NCBI RefSeq assembly: GCF_937873925.1
Contig: NZ_CALNAT010000121.1
Coordinates: 1-10,549, forward strand
Length of the DNA stretch: 10,549 nucleotides
From: an uncultured Proteiniphilum sp.
Lineage (GTDB): Bacteria > Bacteroidota > Bacteroidia > Bacteroidales > Dysgonomonadaceae
Reading direction: 5' to 3'
This document shows positions 1 through 6,363 of this stretch, piece after piece. Position numbers and translations under genes: made by a program. Under the pieces are notes generated by a model, which made no database searches, was not told the origin of the DNA, and saw only the letters and a list, made by a program, of their open reading frames with translations. The stretch's first letter is position 1, and every line of letters starts with the position of its first letter.

Positions 1-44
1 GTAGAATTGGAAATCGAGGAGCGAAGGCGACTCAAAACAATTAA
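1..44 (+). CDS. ftsQ: Probable 3' tail of ftsQ (partial)
   Basis: The window opens inside or just after the gene upstream of ftsA, which in Bacteroidales is normally ftsQ, encoding the bitopic divisome protein that links FtsA/FtsZ to periplasmic partners. The frame starting at base 3 reads RIGNRGAKATQNN and stops at TAA 42-44. Its basic, Asn-containing end loosely resembles the last beta strand of Bacteroidota FtsQ proteins. A second frame starting at base 1 stays open until TGA 100-102, but its product is Cys-rich and unlike FtsQ. The identity rests mainly on synteny and the choice of frame is uncertain, because only about 14 codons are visible. Confidence 0.4.
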   Translation, partial: RIGNRGAKATQNN

Positions 45-111
45 GTTTACTTGCATATGCCGTTGCGAGAAAATGACTAACTTTAGTGAAATTCATCTTT
101 GACTGAATAAT

Positions 112-1458
112 ATGACGCAATCTGGATTTATAGCTGTAATTGATCTTGGAACATCCAAGATTAAAGGAGTTGTCGGCCGCAAGAACGAAAATGGGGTTAT
201 CTCCATTCTGGCAAGCAGTTCCATAGATTCCGGGAACTCGATCCGCAGAGGAATGGTCTATAATATCGAGCAGGCCGGCGCGAATGTTCATAAGCTGATC
301 ATGATGCTCGAAAACAGCCTGGAGCGGAAAATCGGCAGAGTATATGTTTCTCTTTCGGGGCAATCATTGCATACGCTGGAATTCAGTGAAATGCTGAGGC
401 TCTCTTCGGGAATGGTCACAGAAGAGGAGGTGAATCGCTTACGCAGATCGGCCGAAAAATTCCAACCCGAGTTGAAACGCAATTACAGGATCGCAGATGT
501 GGAATATTATATCGACGATAAACCGGAACCTAATCCGGTAGGGGTAACGGGCTCGGAGATAGAGGCCGGATTCAAACTGATCGTCGGGCGCCCCAACCTA
601 CTGGTAAACATCGAAAAAAGTATTACGGCCAAAACCGATCTGGAAATCGTGGATTATATCGTGGGACCGATGGTATCGGCAGCGATCGCATTGAACGATG
701 AAGAGAAAGAACTGGGTTGTGCCTTTGTGGATTTCGGGGCGGGCACTACCACACTGTCGGTCTACAAGGGAGGAATACTCCGCCGCATGGTGGTTATCCC
801 TTTCGGTGGAAAAAATCTTACCAAAGATATCTGTGCGTTGAACTTCACCGAGAATGATGCGGAACAGCTCAAGATAAAATTCGGGAAAGCTTTTGAAAGC
901 CAGGACGGGCCTATGTTCTTATCCCCTTTCTCTTCGAAGCCCGACGTCGATCTTACCGAACTGAATAAAGTGATCGGCATGCGGTTGGATGAGATAGCGG
1001 CCAATATCAGGGAACAGATCGCCTTGTCGGGATACGAAGGCCAGTTGGGTGCAGGCCTGATAATAACAGGCGGCGCATCGCAGCTCAAAAATATTGACCT
1101 TTATCTCACGCAGAAATTGAAAATGCCGGTGAGAAGAGCATCCGCCAAGAAAACCTCAGTAAATAATTCTCCCGACCTCATGAACGATCCTTCATTCACC
1201 CAGGCGTTGGGTATGCTTCTTTTCGGCAGGGAGAATTGCGAAATGGTGAAGGAAGATCCTGCCGAAATGGAGGATGAGGGGGGCGGCAGATCCGGTTCCT
1301 CCGGTTGGTTCAGTACGAGAAGAAATACGAAAACAGAAAAAAAACCAAAAAGCGTCAAAAAAGAGAAGAAGCCCAGGCCTGAAAAGCAGGAGGGGGGATT
1401 CTTCTCGAAAATGGAAGATGTGTTCGGAGGTATTTTTTCGGAAGATGATGATGAATAA
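112..1458 (+). CDS. ftsA: Cell division protein FtsA
   Basis: FtsA is the actin-like ATPase that tethers FtsZ filaments to the inner face of the cytoplasmic membrane and recruits later divisome proteins. The 448-residue product shows the family's nucleotide-binding motifs: phosphate-1 IAVIDLGTSKIKG (7-19), phosphate-2 FVDFGAGTTTLSV (205-217) and the adenosine motif LIITGGASQLKNI (316-328). The 1C subdomain specific to FtsA lies roughly at 84-165. After about residue 380 there is a low-complexity, very basic linker (about 402-426, rich in Lys). It is followed by GGFFSKMEDVFGGIF (428-442), which looks like the C-terminal amphipathic membrane-targeting helix, and an acidic end. E. coli FtsA is about 420 residues, so the linker accounts for the extra length. 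An in-frame TGA at 100-102 with no ATG between fixes the start at 112. The gene lies 21 bases before ftsZ, so the two are almost certainly co-transcribed. No convincing Shine-Dalgarno sequence is present. Confidence 0.97.
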   Translation: MTQSGFIAVIDLGTSKIKGVVGRKNENGVISILASSSIDSGNSIRRGMVYNIEQAGANVHKLIMMLENSLERKIGRVYVSLSGQSLHTLEFSEMLRLSSGMVTEEEVNRLRRSAEKFQPELKRNYRIADVEYYIDDKPEPNPVGVTGSEIEAGFKLIVGRPNLLVNIEKSITAKTDLEIVDYIVGPMVSAAIALNDEEKELGCAFVDFGAGTTTLSVYKGGILRRMVVIPFGGKNLTKDICALNFTENDAEQLKIKFGKAFESQDGPMFLSPFSSKPDVDLTELNKVIGMRLDEIAANIREQIALSGYEGQLGAGLIITGGASQLKNIDLYLTQKLKMPVRRASAKKTSVNNSPDLMNDPSFTQALGMLLFGRENCEMVKEDPAEMEDEGGGRSGSSGWFSTRRNTKTEKKPKSVKKEKKPRPEKQEGGFFSKMEDVFGGIFSEDDDE

Positions 1459-1479
1459 CACTGTTTTTACTTGCAGGAG

Positions 1480-2772
1480 ATGGACGACGAATTGTTAGAT
1501 TTTCAGATAGAGAGCCGTACCGACGCTATTATCAAGGTGATCGGAGTGGGCGGTGGAGGCGGTAACGCCGTGAACCACATGTTTCAGGAAGGGATCCACG
1601 ATGTCTCTTTTGCCTTGTGTAATACCGATAATCAGGCGCTGATGGAATCACCGGTGCCGGTAAAGGTGCAGTTGGGCGAACATACTACCGGCGGACTGGG
1701 GGCAGGGAATAAACCCGAAATTGCACAACGGGCGGCCGAGGAGAGTGTCGACCTGATCGAAGATCTTTTGAACGACGGTACACGGATGGTCTTTATCACC
1801 GCCGGAATGGGTGGGGGTACCGGAACGGGTGCCGCTCCCGTGGTTGCGCGCATAGCGAAAGAGATGGGTATACTTACGGTCGGCATTGTGACTATCCCCT
1901 TTATGTTCGAAGGGCCGAGGAAAATCGTGCAGGCATTAAAAGGAGTGGAAGAGATGGCAAAGGGCGTAGATGCGCTGCTGGTAATCAACAACGAGCGCCT
2001 GCGCGATATTTATAGCGACCTGACCATGCTCAATGCTTTTGCCAAAGCGGATGATACGCTGGCCACGGCTGCCAGGAGCATCGCTGAGATCATCACCGTT
2101 CACGGGCATGTGAACCTCGACTTCGCAGATGTGAATACAACGCTGAAAGATGGCGGTGTCGCCATCATGAGCAGCGGCCTGGGCAAAGGGGACGACAGGA
2201 TAAATGATGCGATAAGGAATGCCCTGCACTCACCGTTACTTAACAACAACGATGTATTCAGCGCCAAGAAAATACTCATTAACCTCTCCTTTGGCGAGGA
2301 GTATCCGCTCATGATGGAAGAGATGAATGCGCTCCATGATTTTATGTCGAAGTTCAGCAGGGAGATAGAGGTTATCTGGGGAGCTGCTGTGGAAGGACCG
2401 CTGAACGAGGAAGTGAAGGTGACGCTGCTTGCTACCGGCTTCTCCATCACCAGTGTACCGGGTATTGAAGAGCATGAACAGGAAAAGACCAGGACCGAGC
2501 AGATACAGCAACAGATAGAAAAAGACGCGAAACTGGCCCAGGAGAAAAAAGACAAGGAGCTGATCGAGAAATATTACGGGAAGACCGGTTTGAAGACCTT
2601 GACCAGTGTCAACTACAGGCTGGAACCTTTTGTGCTTACCATTGACGAACTGGACGACGATAAAGTGCTGGAGGCGCTGGAGAAAACACCTGTCTTTAAA
2701 CGGGAATCCAATTTCAATCCCCGCCTCTTTTCATCGGATGTGCAACAACAATCGTCCTCACTATTCGATTGA
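1480..2772 (+). CDS. ftsZ: Cell division GTPase FtsZ
   Basis: FtsZ is the tubulin homologue that polymerises into the cytokinetic ring. Counting from the ATG at 1480 the protein has 430 residues. Visible motifs are the Gly-rich N-terminal nucleotide loop IGVGGGGGNAV (21-31), the tubulin signature GGGTGTG (111-117) and the T7 catalytic loop NLDFAD (212-217), with both Asp residues that hydrolyse GTP in the neighbouring subunit. The globular part ends near residue 328. Next comes a charged, probably helical Glu/Lys/Gln linker (about 330-370), then TPVFKRE (403-409), which may correspond to the FtsA-binding C-terminal peptide, and a Ser/Gln-rich tail. A TTG at 1471 would add three residues. The ATG is preferred because MDDELLDF matches the usual acidic N-terminus of Bacteroidota FtsZ. 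AGGAG directly abuts the ATG, which is too close for a normal Shine-Dalgarno spacing. The stop is followed by a short repetitive spacer and then yqeY. Confidence 0.97.
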   Translation: MDDELLDFQIESRTDAIIKVIGVGGGGGNAVNHMFQEGIHDVSFALCNTDNQALMESPVPVKVQLGEHTTGGLGAGNKPEIAQRAAEESVDLIEDLLNDGTRMVFITAGMGGGTGTGAAPVVARIAKEMGILTVGIVTIPFMFEGPRKIVQALKGVEEMAKGVDALLVINNERLRDIYSDLTMLNAFAKADDTLATAARSIAEIITVHGHVNLDFADVNTTLKDGGVAIMSSGLGKGDDRINDAIRNALHSPLLNNNDVFSAKKILINLSFGEEYPLMMEEMNALHDFMSKFSREIEVIWGAAVEGPLNEEVKVTLLATGFSITSVPGIEEHEQEKTRTEQIQQQIEKDAKLAQEKKDKELIEKYYGKTGLKTLTSVNYRLEPFVLTIDELDDDKVLEALEKTPVFKRESNFNPRLFSSDVQQQSSSLFD

Positions 2773-2782
2773 TAGGGAGGGA

Positions 2783-2820
2783 CAAATCATCACATCGTTA
2801 CATCAACAAATCATTACATT
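2783..2820 (+). repeat. Short imperfect repeat block between ftsZ and yqeY
   Basis: The spacer contains CAAATCATCACAT (2783-2795) and CAAATCATTACAT (2807-2819), a 13-base direct repeat with one difference and a 24-base period. A third shared piece, TTACAT, sits between them at 2798-2803. The block has almost no G, is rich in CA/AT, and ends 7 bases before the yqeY start codon. It has no strong hairpin or T-tract, so it is not an intrinsic terminator. Simple repeats of this CAnATCA/ACAT type are, to my knowledge, scattered between genes in some Bacteroidales. Any function is unknown. Confidence 0.6.
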
Positions 2821-2826
2821 AAAAAT

Positions 2827-3276
2827 ATGTCACTATTAGAGATCATTACCGACGAGATAAAGAAGGCCATGCTGGCCAAGGATAAGGTGAGACTGGAGGC
2901 GCTGAGGGCGATCAAGAAAGAGTTGCTGGAGGCCAAAACCGCCAAAGGTGCGGGCGACGAACTTACGGAAGCGGTGACGACCGCCATTTTGCAGAAGATG
3001 GTGAAACAGCGGAAGGACAGTGCGGAAATTTACACTGCACAAAAACGGGAAGATCTGGCCGAACCGGAGATTGCCCAGATGGAAGTGATCCGGGAGTTTC
3101 TTCCGTCACAACTTTCACCGGTGGAACTGGAGGCCGCGGTGAAGCAGATTATTGTTGAGACAGGAGCATCTTCTATGAAAGAAATGGGTAAAGTGATGGG
3201 TATAGCGTCTAAACAACTTGCCGGCAAAGCCGAAGGAAGAGATATTTCCGAAACAGTAAAACGACTGTTAGGGTAA
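2827..3276 (+). CDS. yqeY: GatB/YqeY domain-containing protein
   Basis: This 149-residue protein is full length for the YqeY family, which resembles the helical tail domain of the GatB subunit of the aspartyl/glutamyl-tRNA amidotransferase. YqeY proteins stand alone and their precise role is not established; tRNA or amidotransferase binding is assumed from the domain. Features that support the call are the N-terminal helix with an ALRAIKKELLEA segment (about 25-36), a middle REFLPSQLSP segment (about 89-98), and the C-terminal KEMGKVMGIASK...GRDISETVKRLLG pattern (about 118-149), where the family has its Met-Gly-x-Val-Met and Gly-Arg-x-x-Ser signatures. It starts at ATG 2827, 54 bases after the ftsZ stop codon, and is probably read through from ftsAZ. 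This ftsZ-yqeY order is common in Bacteroidales. The TAA at 3274-3276 faces the convergent lipoprotein gene across only 14 bases. Confidence 0.93.
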   Translation: MSLLEIITDEIKKAMLAKDKVRLEALRAIKKELLEAKTAKGAGDELTEAVTTAILQKMVKQRKDSAEIYTAQKREDLAEPEIAQMEVIREFLPSQLSPVELEAAVKQIIVETGASSMKEMGKVMGIASKQLAGKAEGRDISETVKRLLG

Positions 3277-3290
3277 TATAACGGAAGGGA

Positions 3291-3611
3291 TTATTCTTTT
3301 ATCATTTTATAATTGGGTAATAATTCCCGATACCATTTTTCCAGTTTGTTATTTTTAAATTCGAACAGGTAGAATTCATCTCCATTAGTGTGAGTTTCTC
3401 TGTAAGATAGGATTTCTATCAGAACGTCATCCTCCATCCGTTTTTCTGTGATGGTGTAATTTTTCCCCAGGATGGTGGTAACTTGTTCTTTTGACATGCC
3501 TAACTCAAGCTTGTCCATTTTGTCACCTGTCATATACAATAGCGATCCACAGGCTGATAATACTATTGTGGCAAGAACAAAGAGTATGCAAATTATCCAA
3601 TTTCGTTTCAT
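3291..3611 (-). CDS. Small lipoprotein, BamE/SmpA/OmlA-like
   Basis: The product is 106 residues. It begins with a lipoprotein signal peptide: MKRN, then a hydrophobic core, then the lipobox LSAC with the acylated Cys at residue 21. The mature part contains LELGMSKEQVTTILGKN (about 36-52), which closely resembles the conserved 'Gly-Met-Ser/Thr-x-x-x-Val-x-x-x-Leu-Gly' element of the SmpA/OmlA/BamE fold. The rest reads as alternating strands with many acidic and aromatic residues, ending in KWYRELLPNYKMIKE. BamE itself is part of the outer-membrane beta-barrel assembly machine, but many Bacteroidota lipoproteins share this fold without that role, so I claim only the fold and a membrane-anchored envelope location. 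The gene follows a secreted-protein gene by 41 bases and is probably co-transcribed with it. Position +2 after the Cys is Ser. Whether the protein ends up in the inner or outer membrane cannot be read from the sequence. Confidence 0.8.
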   Translation of the reverse strand: MKRNWIICILFVLATIVLSACGSLLYMTGDKMDKLELGMSKEQVTTILGKNYTITEKRMEDDVLIEILSYRETHTNGDEFYLFEFKNNKLEKWYRELLPNYKMIKE

Positions 3612-3652
3612 GGGGTTTTAATTTATATCCTTTTCTGAGTAGTATAGGGGAT

Positions 3653-4360
3653 TTAATTCCGCCTGCTATAAGGTATATAGACCTTTTTCAGCCGTTTATC
3701 CAGCTTGTTGCTTTTTCGTGCCTTTTTTTCCAGTTTTTGCAAATCCTTGTCCCTGTCTTTACCGGTGTTAAAATCTTCCGTCAGCATTAACAGGGATATT
3801 GTTTCGTCGTCAATAGAACGGATCGCGAAAACGACGGTGCTGTTTTCTATTATATCGTTCTCGGCAAGCTTGATCAGATAATCTTTTCCCGGTATGTGAT
3901 CGAAGGATATGGAGTTATATCCCATGGGAGAGGTTGATATGGAGGTTATTTTGTCGCAGGGGGTGAAAAATATCCTTCCGTCATTGCCTGTCACTTTGCT
4001 GCTGATAAGTTTACCCGATTTATTGCGCGACTCCACCAGGATACCCTGCACGGCATAATTTTGCAGACTGACCGTTTTAATAACACAAGTATCTTTCCTG
4101 GAACCGTCTAATAACTGGAAAGAACTTTTCTCCCCTGGATAGTCGGATGTATGGATAAGCAGGTAATTACCATTCAGTTCATACGTCCCTTCACCCACCT
4201 GCGCCGAAGAAAGTCCCCCGAAGCCGCTTATACGGAATGTCACTTTTTCATTCGAAAAAGCAATCGAATCAGCTCCGTTCTTATAAGTTCCCTCTAATTG
4301 CTGTGCGATAAGGGGTATCCCTGAGAGAAGTATGCCTGCAAGTAACAGAATTCGTTTCAT
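3653..4360 (-). CDS. Secreted hypothetical protein with carboxypeptidase-regulatory-like segment
   Basis: I do not recognise a named family for this 235-residue protein. The N-terminus MKRILLLAGILLSGIPLIAQQ is a typical signal peptidase I signal with likely cleavage after IA (about residue 19), so the protein is exported to the periplasm or cell surface. Residues about 22-85 (EGTYKNGADSIAF, then GEGTYELNGNYLLIHTSDYPG) read as short antiparallel strands, similar in style to lipocalin-like or 'extracellular beta-barrel' domains that score how a value is displayed. Residues about 103-165 (VQGILVESRNKSGKLISSKVTGNDGRIFFTP...YNSISF) resemble a carboxypeptidase-regulatory-like or CnaB-type Ig sandwich, a fold common in Bacteroidota secreted proteins. 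The C-terminus (about 200-235) is strongly basic, with repeated Lys-Lys and Lys-Arg. A good Bacteroidota-type -7 box lies 22 bases upstream, and the lipoprotein gene follows in the same direction. Confidence 0.8.
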   Translation of the reverse strand: MKRILLLAGILLSGIPLIAQQLEGTYKNGADSIAFSNEKVTFRISGFGGLSSAQVGEGTYELNGNYLLIHTSDYPGEKSSFQLLDGSRKDTCVIKTVSLQNYAVQGILVESRNKSGKLISSKVTGNDGRIFFTPCDKITSISTSPMGYNSISFDHIPGKDYLIKLAENDIIENSTVVFAIRSIDDETISLLMLTEDFNTGKDRDKDLQKLEKKARKSNKLDKRLKKVYIPYSRRN

Positions 4361-4382
4361 GTGTCATGTATTATATGAAAGG

Positions 4383-4390
4383 CAAAAATA
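4383..4390 (-). promoter_or_regulatory. Predicted -7 promoter box for the secreted protein/lipoprotein unit
   Basis: Read on the minus strand this is TATTTTTG, an exact match to the Bacteroidota -7 consensus TAnnTTTG. It ends 22 bases before the ATG at 4360. About 19 bases further upstream is a T-rich stretch (TTTTTC), a poor match to the -33 TTTG element. Transcription would begin near 4377, leaving a short leader of about 17 bases. Confidence 0.55.
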
Positions 4391-4481
4391 CGATTAATAT
4401 TTGTGACCGAAAAAGATGAAATGTTAAAATGACCGTTTTCTCGGATATCTTCCGGTGATTGCCGCCATTATGGGATATCTG

Positions 4482-4517
4482 CTATAAAAAAGCCCTGCTT
4501 AACGGCTAAGCAGAGCT
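4482..4517 (-). terminator. Intrinsic terminator after trxB
   Basis: On the minus strand GCTCTGCTTA (4516-4507) pairs with TAAGCAGGGC (4501-4492). This makes a 10-base-pair stem with one G-T wobble around a 5-base loop, followed at once by six T residues (4491-4486) and a further T-A-rich stretch. It begins about 40 bases past the trxB stop codon and should end trxB transcription before the secreted-protein gene promoter. It is the strongest terminator in the window. Confidence 0.9.
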
Positions 4518-4556
4518 CTTGGAATATTGATTGAAGTTGTGGGCCGGAAATGTTTC

Positions 4557-5498
4557 TTACAGCCCTTTCTCCGTCAGATAGCGTTCCGCATCCATGGCGG
4601 CTCTGCAGCCGGTACCGGCCGCGGTGACAGCCTGCCGGTAGATGGGATCGGCCGCGTCGCCGCAGGCGAAAACACCTTCTACATTGGTTTTTGTAGATGG
4701 ATGTTCCGTGACGATATAGCCCACCTTGTCCATCTTCAGGAAATCTTTGAATATATCGGTGTTGGGTGTATGGCCGATGGCGAGGAAAAACCCGTCGATG
4801 GGAAGGCCGTACCATTCTTCACCCGGCTCGCCCATCCGTTTCACCAGATGAACACCTTCCACCCCGTTTTCTCCGAAAAGACCTACCGCGTTGTGTTCGA
4901 AAAGGATCTCTATCCTGGGATTGTTCATCACCCGCTCCTGCATAATCTGCGAAGCGCGCAGATAGGGTTTGCGGACAATCATATACACTTTCTCCGCCAG
5001 CCCCGACAGGTAGGTTGCCTCCTCACAGGCGGTATCGCCGCCACCCACTACGGCTACTACTTTCTTACGGTAGAAAAATCCGTCGCAGGTGGCACAGGCC
5101 GACACGCCCTGCCCGGCATACTTGGTTTCATCCGCCAGACCGAGATATTTGGCGGATGCTCCGGTAGAGATAATGACAGTGTCGGCCTCGATCACCTGTT
5201 CATTGTCGATGGTCACTTTGAGGGGGCGTACCGAAAAGTCTACGGCGGTCGCCCTGCCGGAACGTACTTCCGTGCCGAATCTTTGCGCCTGTTTCTTGAG
5301 ATCTTCCATCATCTCCGGCCCCGTGATCCCGTCGGGATAACCGGGGAAATTCTCCACTTCGGTGGTGGTGGTCAACTGTCCTCCCGGCTCCATACCCTCA
5401 TAAAGAACAGGCTCGAGATTTGCTCGCGAAGCATAAATAGCTGCCGTATAGCCCGCCGGTCCTGATCCGATGATCAGGCAACGTACTTTATTTCTCAT
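4557..5498 (-). CDS. trxB: Thioredoxin-disulfide reductase (NADPH)
   Basis: TrxB is a cytosolic FAD enzyme that uses NADPH to reduce thioredoxin. The 313-residue product is full length for the low-molecular-weight class. In order it shows the FAD dinucleotide-binding motif GSGPAG (11-16), GGQLTTTTEVENFPGYP (39-55), the redox-active CATC (135-138), the NADPH-binding GGGDTACEEA (152-161), and the FAD-contacting C-terminal GVFACGDAADPIYRQ (275-289) followed by a Gly-Cys-Arg-Ala-Ala segment. The NADP-phosphate loop reads VRKPYLRAS (175-183): Arg-Lys replaces the Arg-Arg seen in E. coli, a conservative change expected to keep NADPH preference. It lies downstream of lolA by 148 bases, in the ftsK-lolA-trxB order common in Bacteroidales. 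A -7 box and a leader hairpin in that gap suggest that it also has its own promoter. A strong terminator follows. Confidence 0.97.
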   Translation of the reverse strand: MRNKVRCLIIGSGPAGYTAAIYASRANLEPVLYEGMEPGGQLTTTTEVENFPGYPDGITGPEMMEDLKKQAQRFGTEVRSGRATAVDFSVRPLKVTIDNEQVIEADTVIISTGASAKYLGLADETKYAGQGVSACATCDGFFYRKKVVAVVGGGDTACEEATYLSGLAEKVYMIVRKPYLRASQIMQERVMNNPRIEILFEHNAVGLFGENGVEGVHLVKRMGEPGEEWYGLPIDGFFLAIGHTPNTDIFKDFLKMDKVGYIVTEHPSTKTNVEGVFACGDAADPIYRQAVTAAGTGCRAAMDAERYLTEKGL

Positions 5499-5519
5499 AT
5501 TTGTTTTTAAATTTTAAAA

Positions 5520-5550
5520 CCTTCTTCCGTATTGTCATATTGGAAGAAGG
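5520..5550 (-). promoter_or_regulatory. Hairpin in the lolA-trxB gap (trxB leader, or weak terminator of lolA)
   Basis: CCTTCTTCC (5520-5528) and GGAAGAAGG (5542-5550) form a perfect 9-base-pair inverted repeat around a 13-base loop. On the minus strand the stem is followed by TTTTAAAATTTAAAAA and the trxB ATG begins 22 bases after the stem. It could partly terminate the ftsK-lolA transcript. If the -7 box at 5573-5580 is used, it would instead be a structured leader near the 5' end of the trxB mRNA. The T-run is only four bases, so strong termination is doubtful. Confidence 0.55.
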
Positions 5551-5572
5551 CGCAATAGATTATTAATTAGTC

Positions 5573-5580
5573 CAAAGTTA
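5573..5580 (-). promoter_or_regulatory. Predicted -7 promoter box for trxB
   Basis: The minus strand reads TAACTTTG, an exact TAnnTTTG match, about 75 bases before the trxB ATG. No clear -33 TTTG element is seen 19-21 bases upstream, so activation by a regulator, or no promoter at all, is possible. The position just ahead of the leader hairpin supports an internal promoter that lets trxB be expressed apart from ftsK-lolA. Confidence 0.4.
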
Positions 5581-5646
5581 CAACTTTTCTCCCATATAGT
5601 GTATCTGTTATTGCTATAATTTATCCCCGGTAAATGGAAAATATAC

Positions 5647-6291
5647 TTACCTGAGATCGACTATTTCAACGCCGGGATGGTCGTTTTTATCGAACCTGAA
5701 CATCGTGTCGCTGAATTGATGATTGGAGTTGTAGGCGGAGATATTGATAATGTTCTTCATTCCGTCGGCCAGGGTGAGAGTTACCTGTATGATATTGCCG
5801 CTCTCCTTGTCGATGGCGGCCGTGATGGATTTGAATTCTTTACTTGGGTTTACGGGAATCATATCGATAAGGTGTGTGCTCCTTCCGTGTATTGTTTTGG
5901 AAGCAGGCGCTTTCAATGTAAATCCGTTCTTGTACATTCCCAGAAGCGCAAGCGGGCTGATAGCAGCAATCTCATTCCCTGTGGGAGTACTGATATTCAC
6001 TTCGTTCATATCTTTCATCAGCACCCACTGGGTTTTTCCGTCGAACCAGATATCCATGGCTTCCATTTCGAGTTTGAACTTGTCGCCTTTTATAAAAGCT
6101 TCTCCCGACTGTGGCGCGTAGGCGGTGCCATCTTTATCCGTCATGGTCGATTTGAATGACAGCCTGATGCCGTCGGAAGCTTCGTACGTGGCATATGCTT
6201 TGTCCAACAGCGCTTTCGCTTCATTTTGGTTTTGCGAAAAAGTATATCCTGACAGGAGAAAAATAGATAATAGGGATAGAATAGTTTTCAT
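5647..6291 (-). CDS. lolA: LolA-like outer-membrane lipoprotein carrier protein
   Basis: LolA is the periplasmic chaperone that takes lipoproteins released by LolCDE and carries them to the outer membrane. From the ATG at 6291 the product has 214 residues. An upstream in-frame TTG (6333) would put 14 polar residues before the signal peptide and is rejected. MKTILSLLSIFLLSGYTFSQ is a signal peptide with no lipobox, so the mature protein is soluble and starts near residue 21. The family pattern is visible in KALLDKAYATYEASDGIRLSFKST (26-49), GEAFIKGDKFKLEMEAMDIWFDGKTQWVL (63-91), a 'Ser-Pro-Leu-Ala-Leu-Leu...Tyr-Lys-Asn-Gly-Phe' stretch (112-124), and the late strands with ADGMKNIINIS (175-185) and FRFDKNDHPGVEIVDLR (198-214). 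It lies 72 bases after ftsK with no promoter visible between, so co-transcription is likely. Bacteroidota proteins of this family are divergent from E. coli LolA, so a specific cargo cannot be stated. Confidence 0.88.
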   Translation of the reverse strand: MKTILSLLSIFLLSGYTFSQNQNEAKALLDKAYATYEASDGIRLSFKSTMTDKDGTAYAPQSGEAFIKGDKFKLEMEAMDIWFDGKTQWVLMKDMNEVNISTPTGNEIAAISPLALLGMYKNGFTLKAPASKTIHGRSTHLIDMIPVNPSKEFKSITAAIDKESGNIIQVTLTLADGMKNIINISAYNSNHQFSDTMFRFDKNDHPGVEIVDLR

Positions 6292-6363
6292 TTTGGCGGT
6301 TTTTGGATTTGTTTGATGGATTGGACTGCACAAACAGGTGTTGGTTTATTTTTCCTCAGTCAT

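Noticed and set aside
1..102. Frame from base 1 open to TGA 100-102 as the ftsQ end
   Set aside because: It would end 9 bases before ftsA, but the product (Cys-rich CICRCEK near its end) does not resemble an FtsQ C-terminus. The frame stopping at base 44 is somewhat better, though neither is secure.
1471..1479. TTG start for ftsZ at 1471
   Set aside because: It adds only three residues, and the ATG at 1480 gives the normal acidic N-terminus of the family.
4527..5465. Long plus-strand open frame (312 codons) opposite trxB
   Set aside because: It lies entirely antisense to trxB, which has all its catalytic and cofactor motifs. The translated frame is rich in His, Gly and Arg with no recognisable domain, as expected from the complement of a GC-rich gene.
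6292..6333. TTG start 14 codons upstream for the LolA-like protein
   Set aside because: It would bury the signal peptide behind polar residues; the ATG at 6291 gives a clean exported protein.
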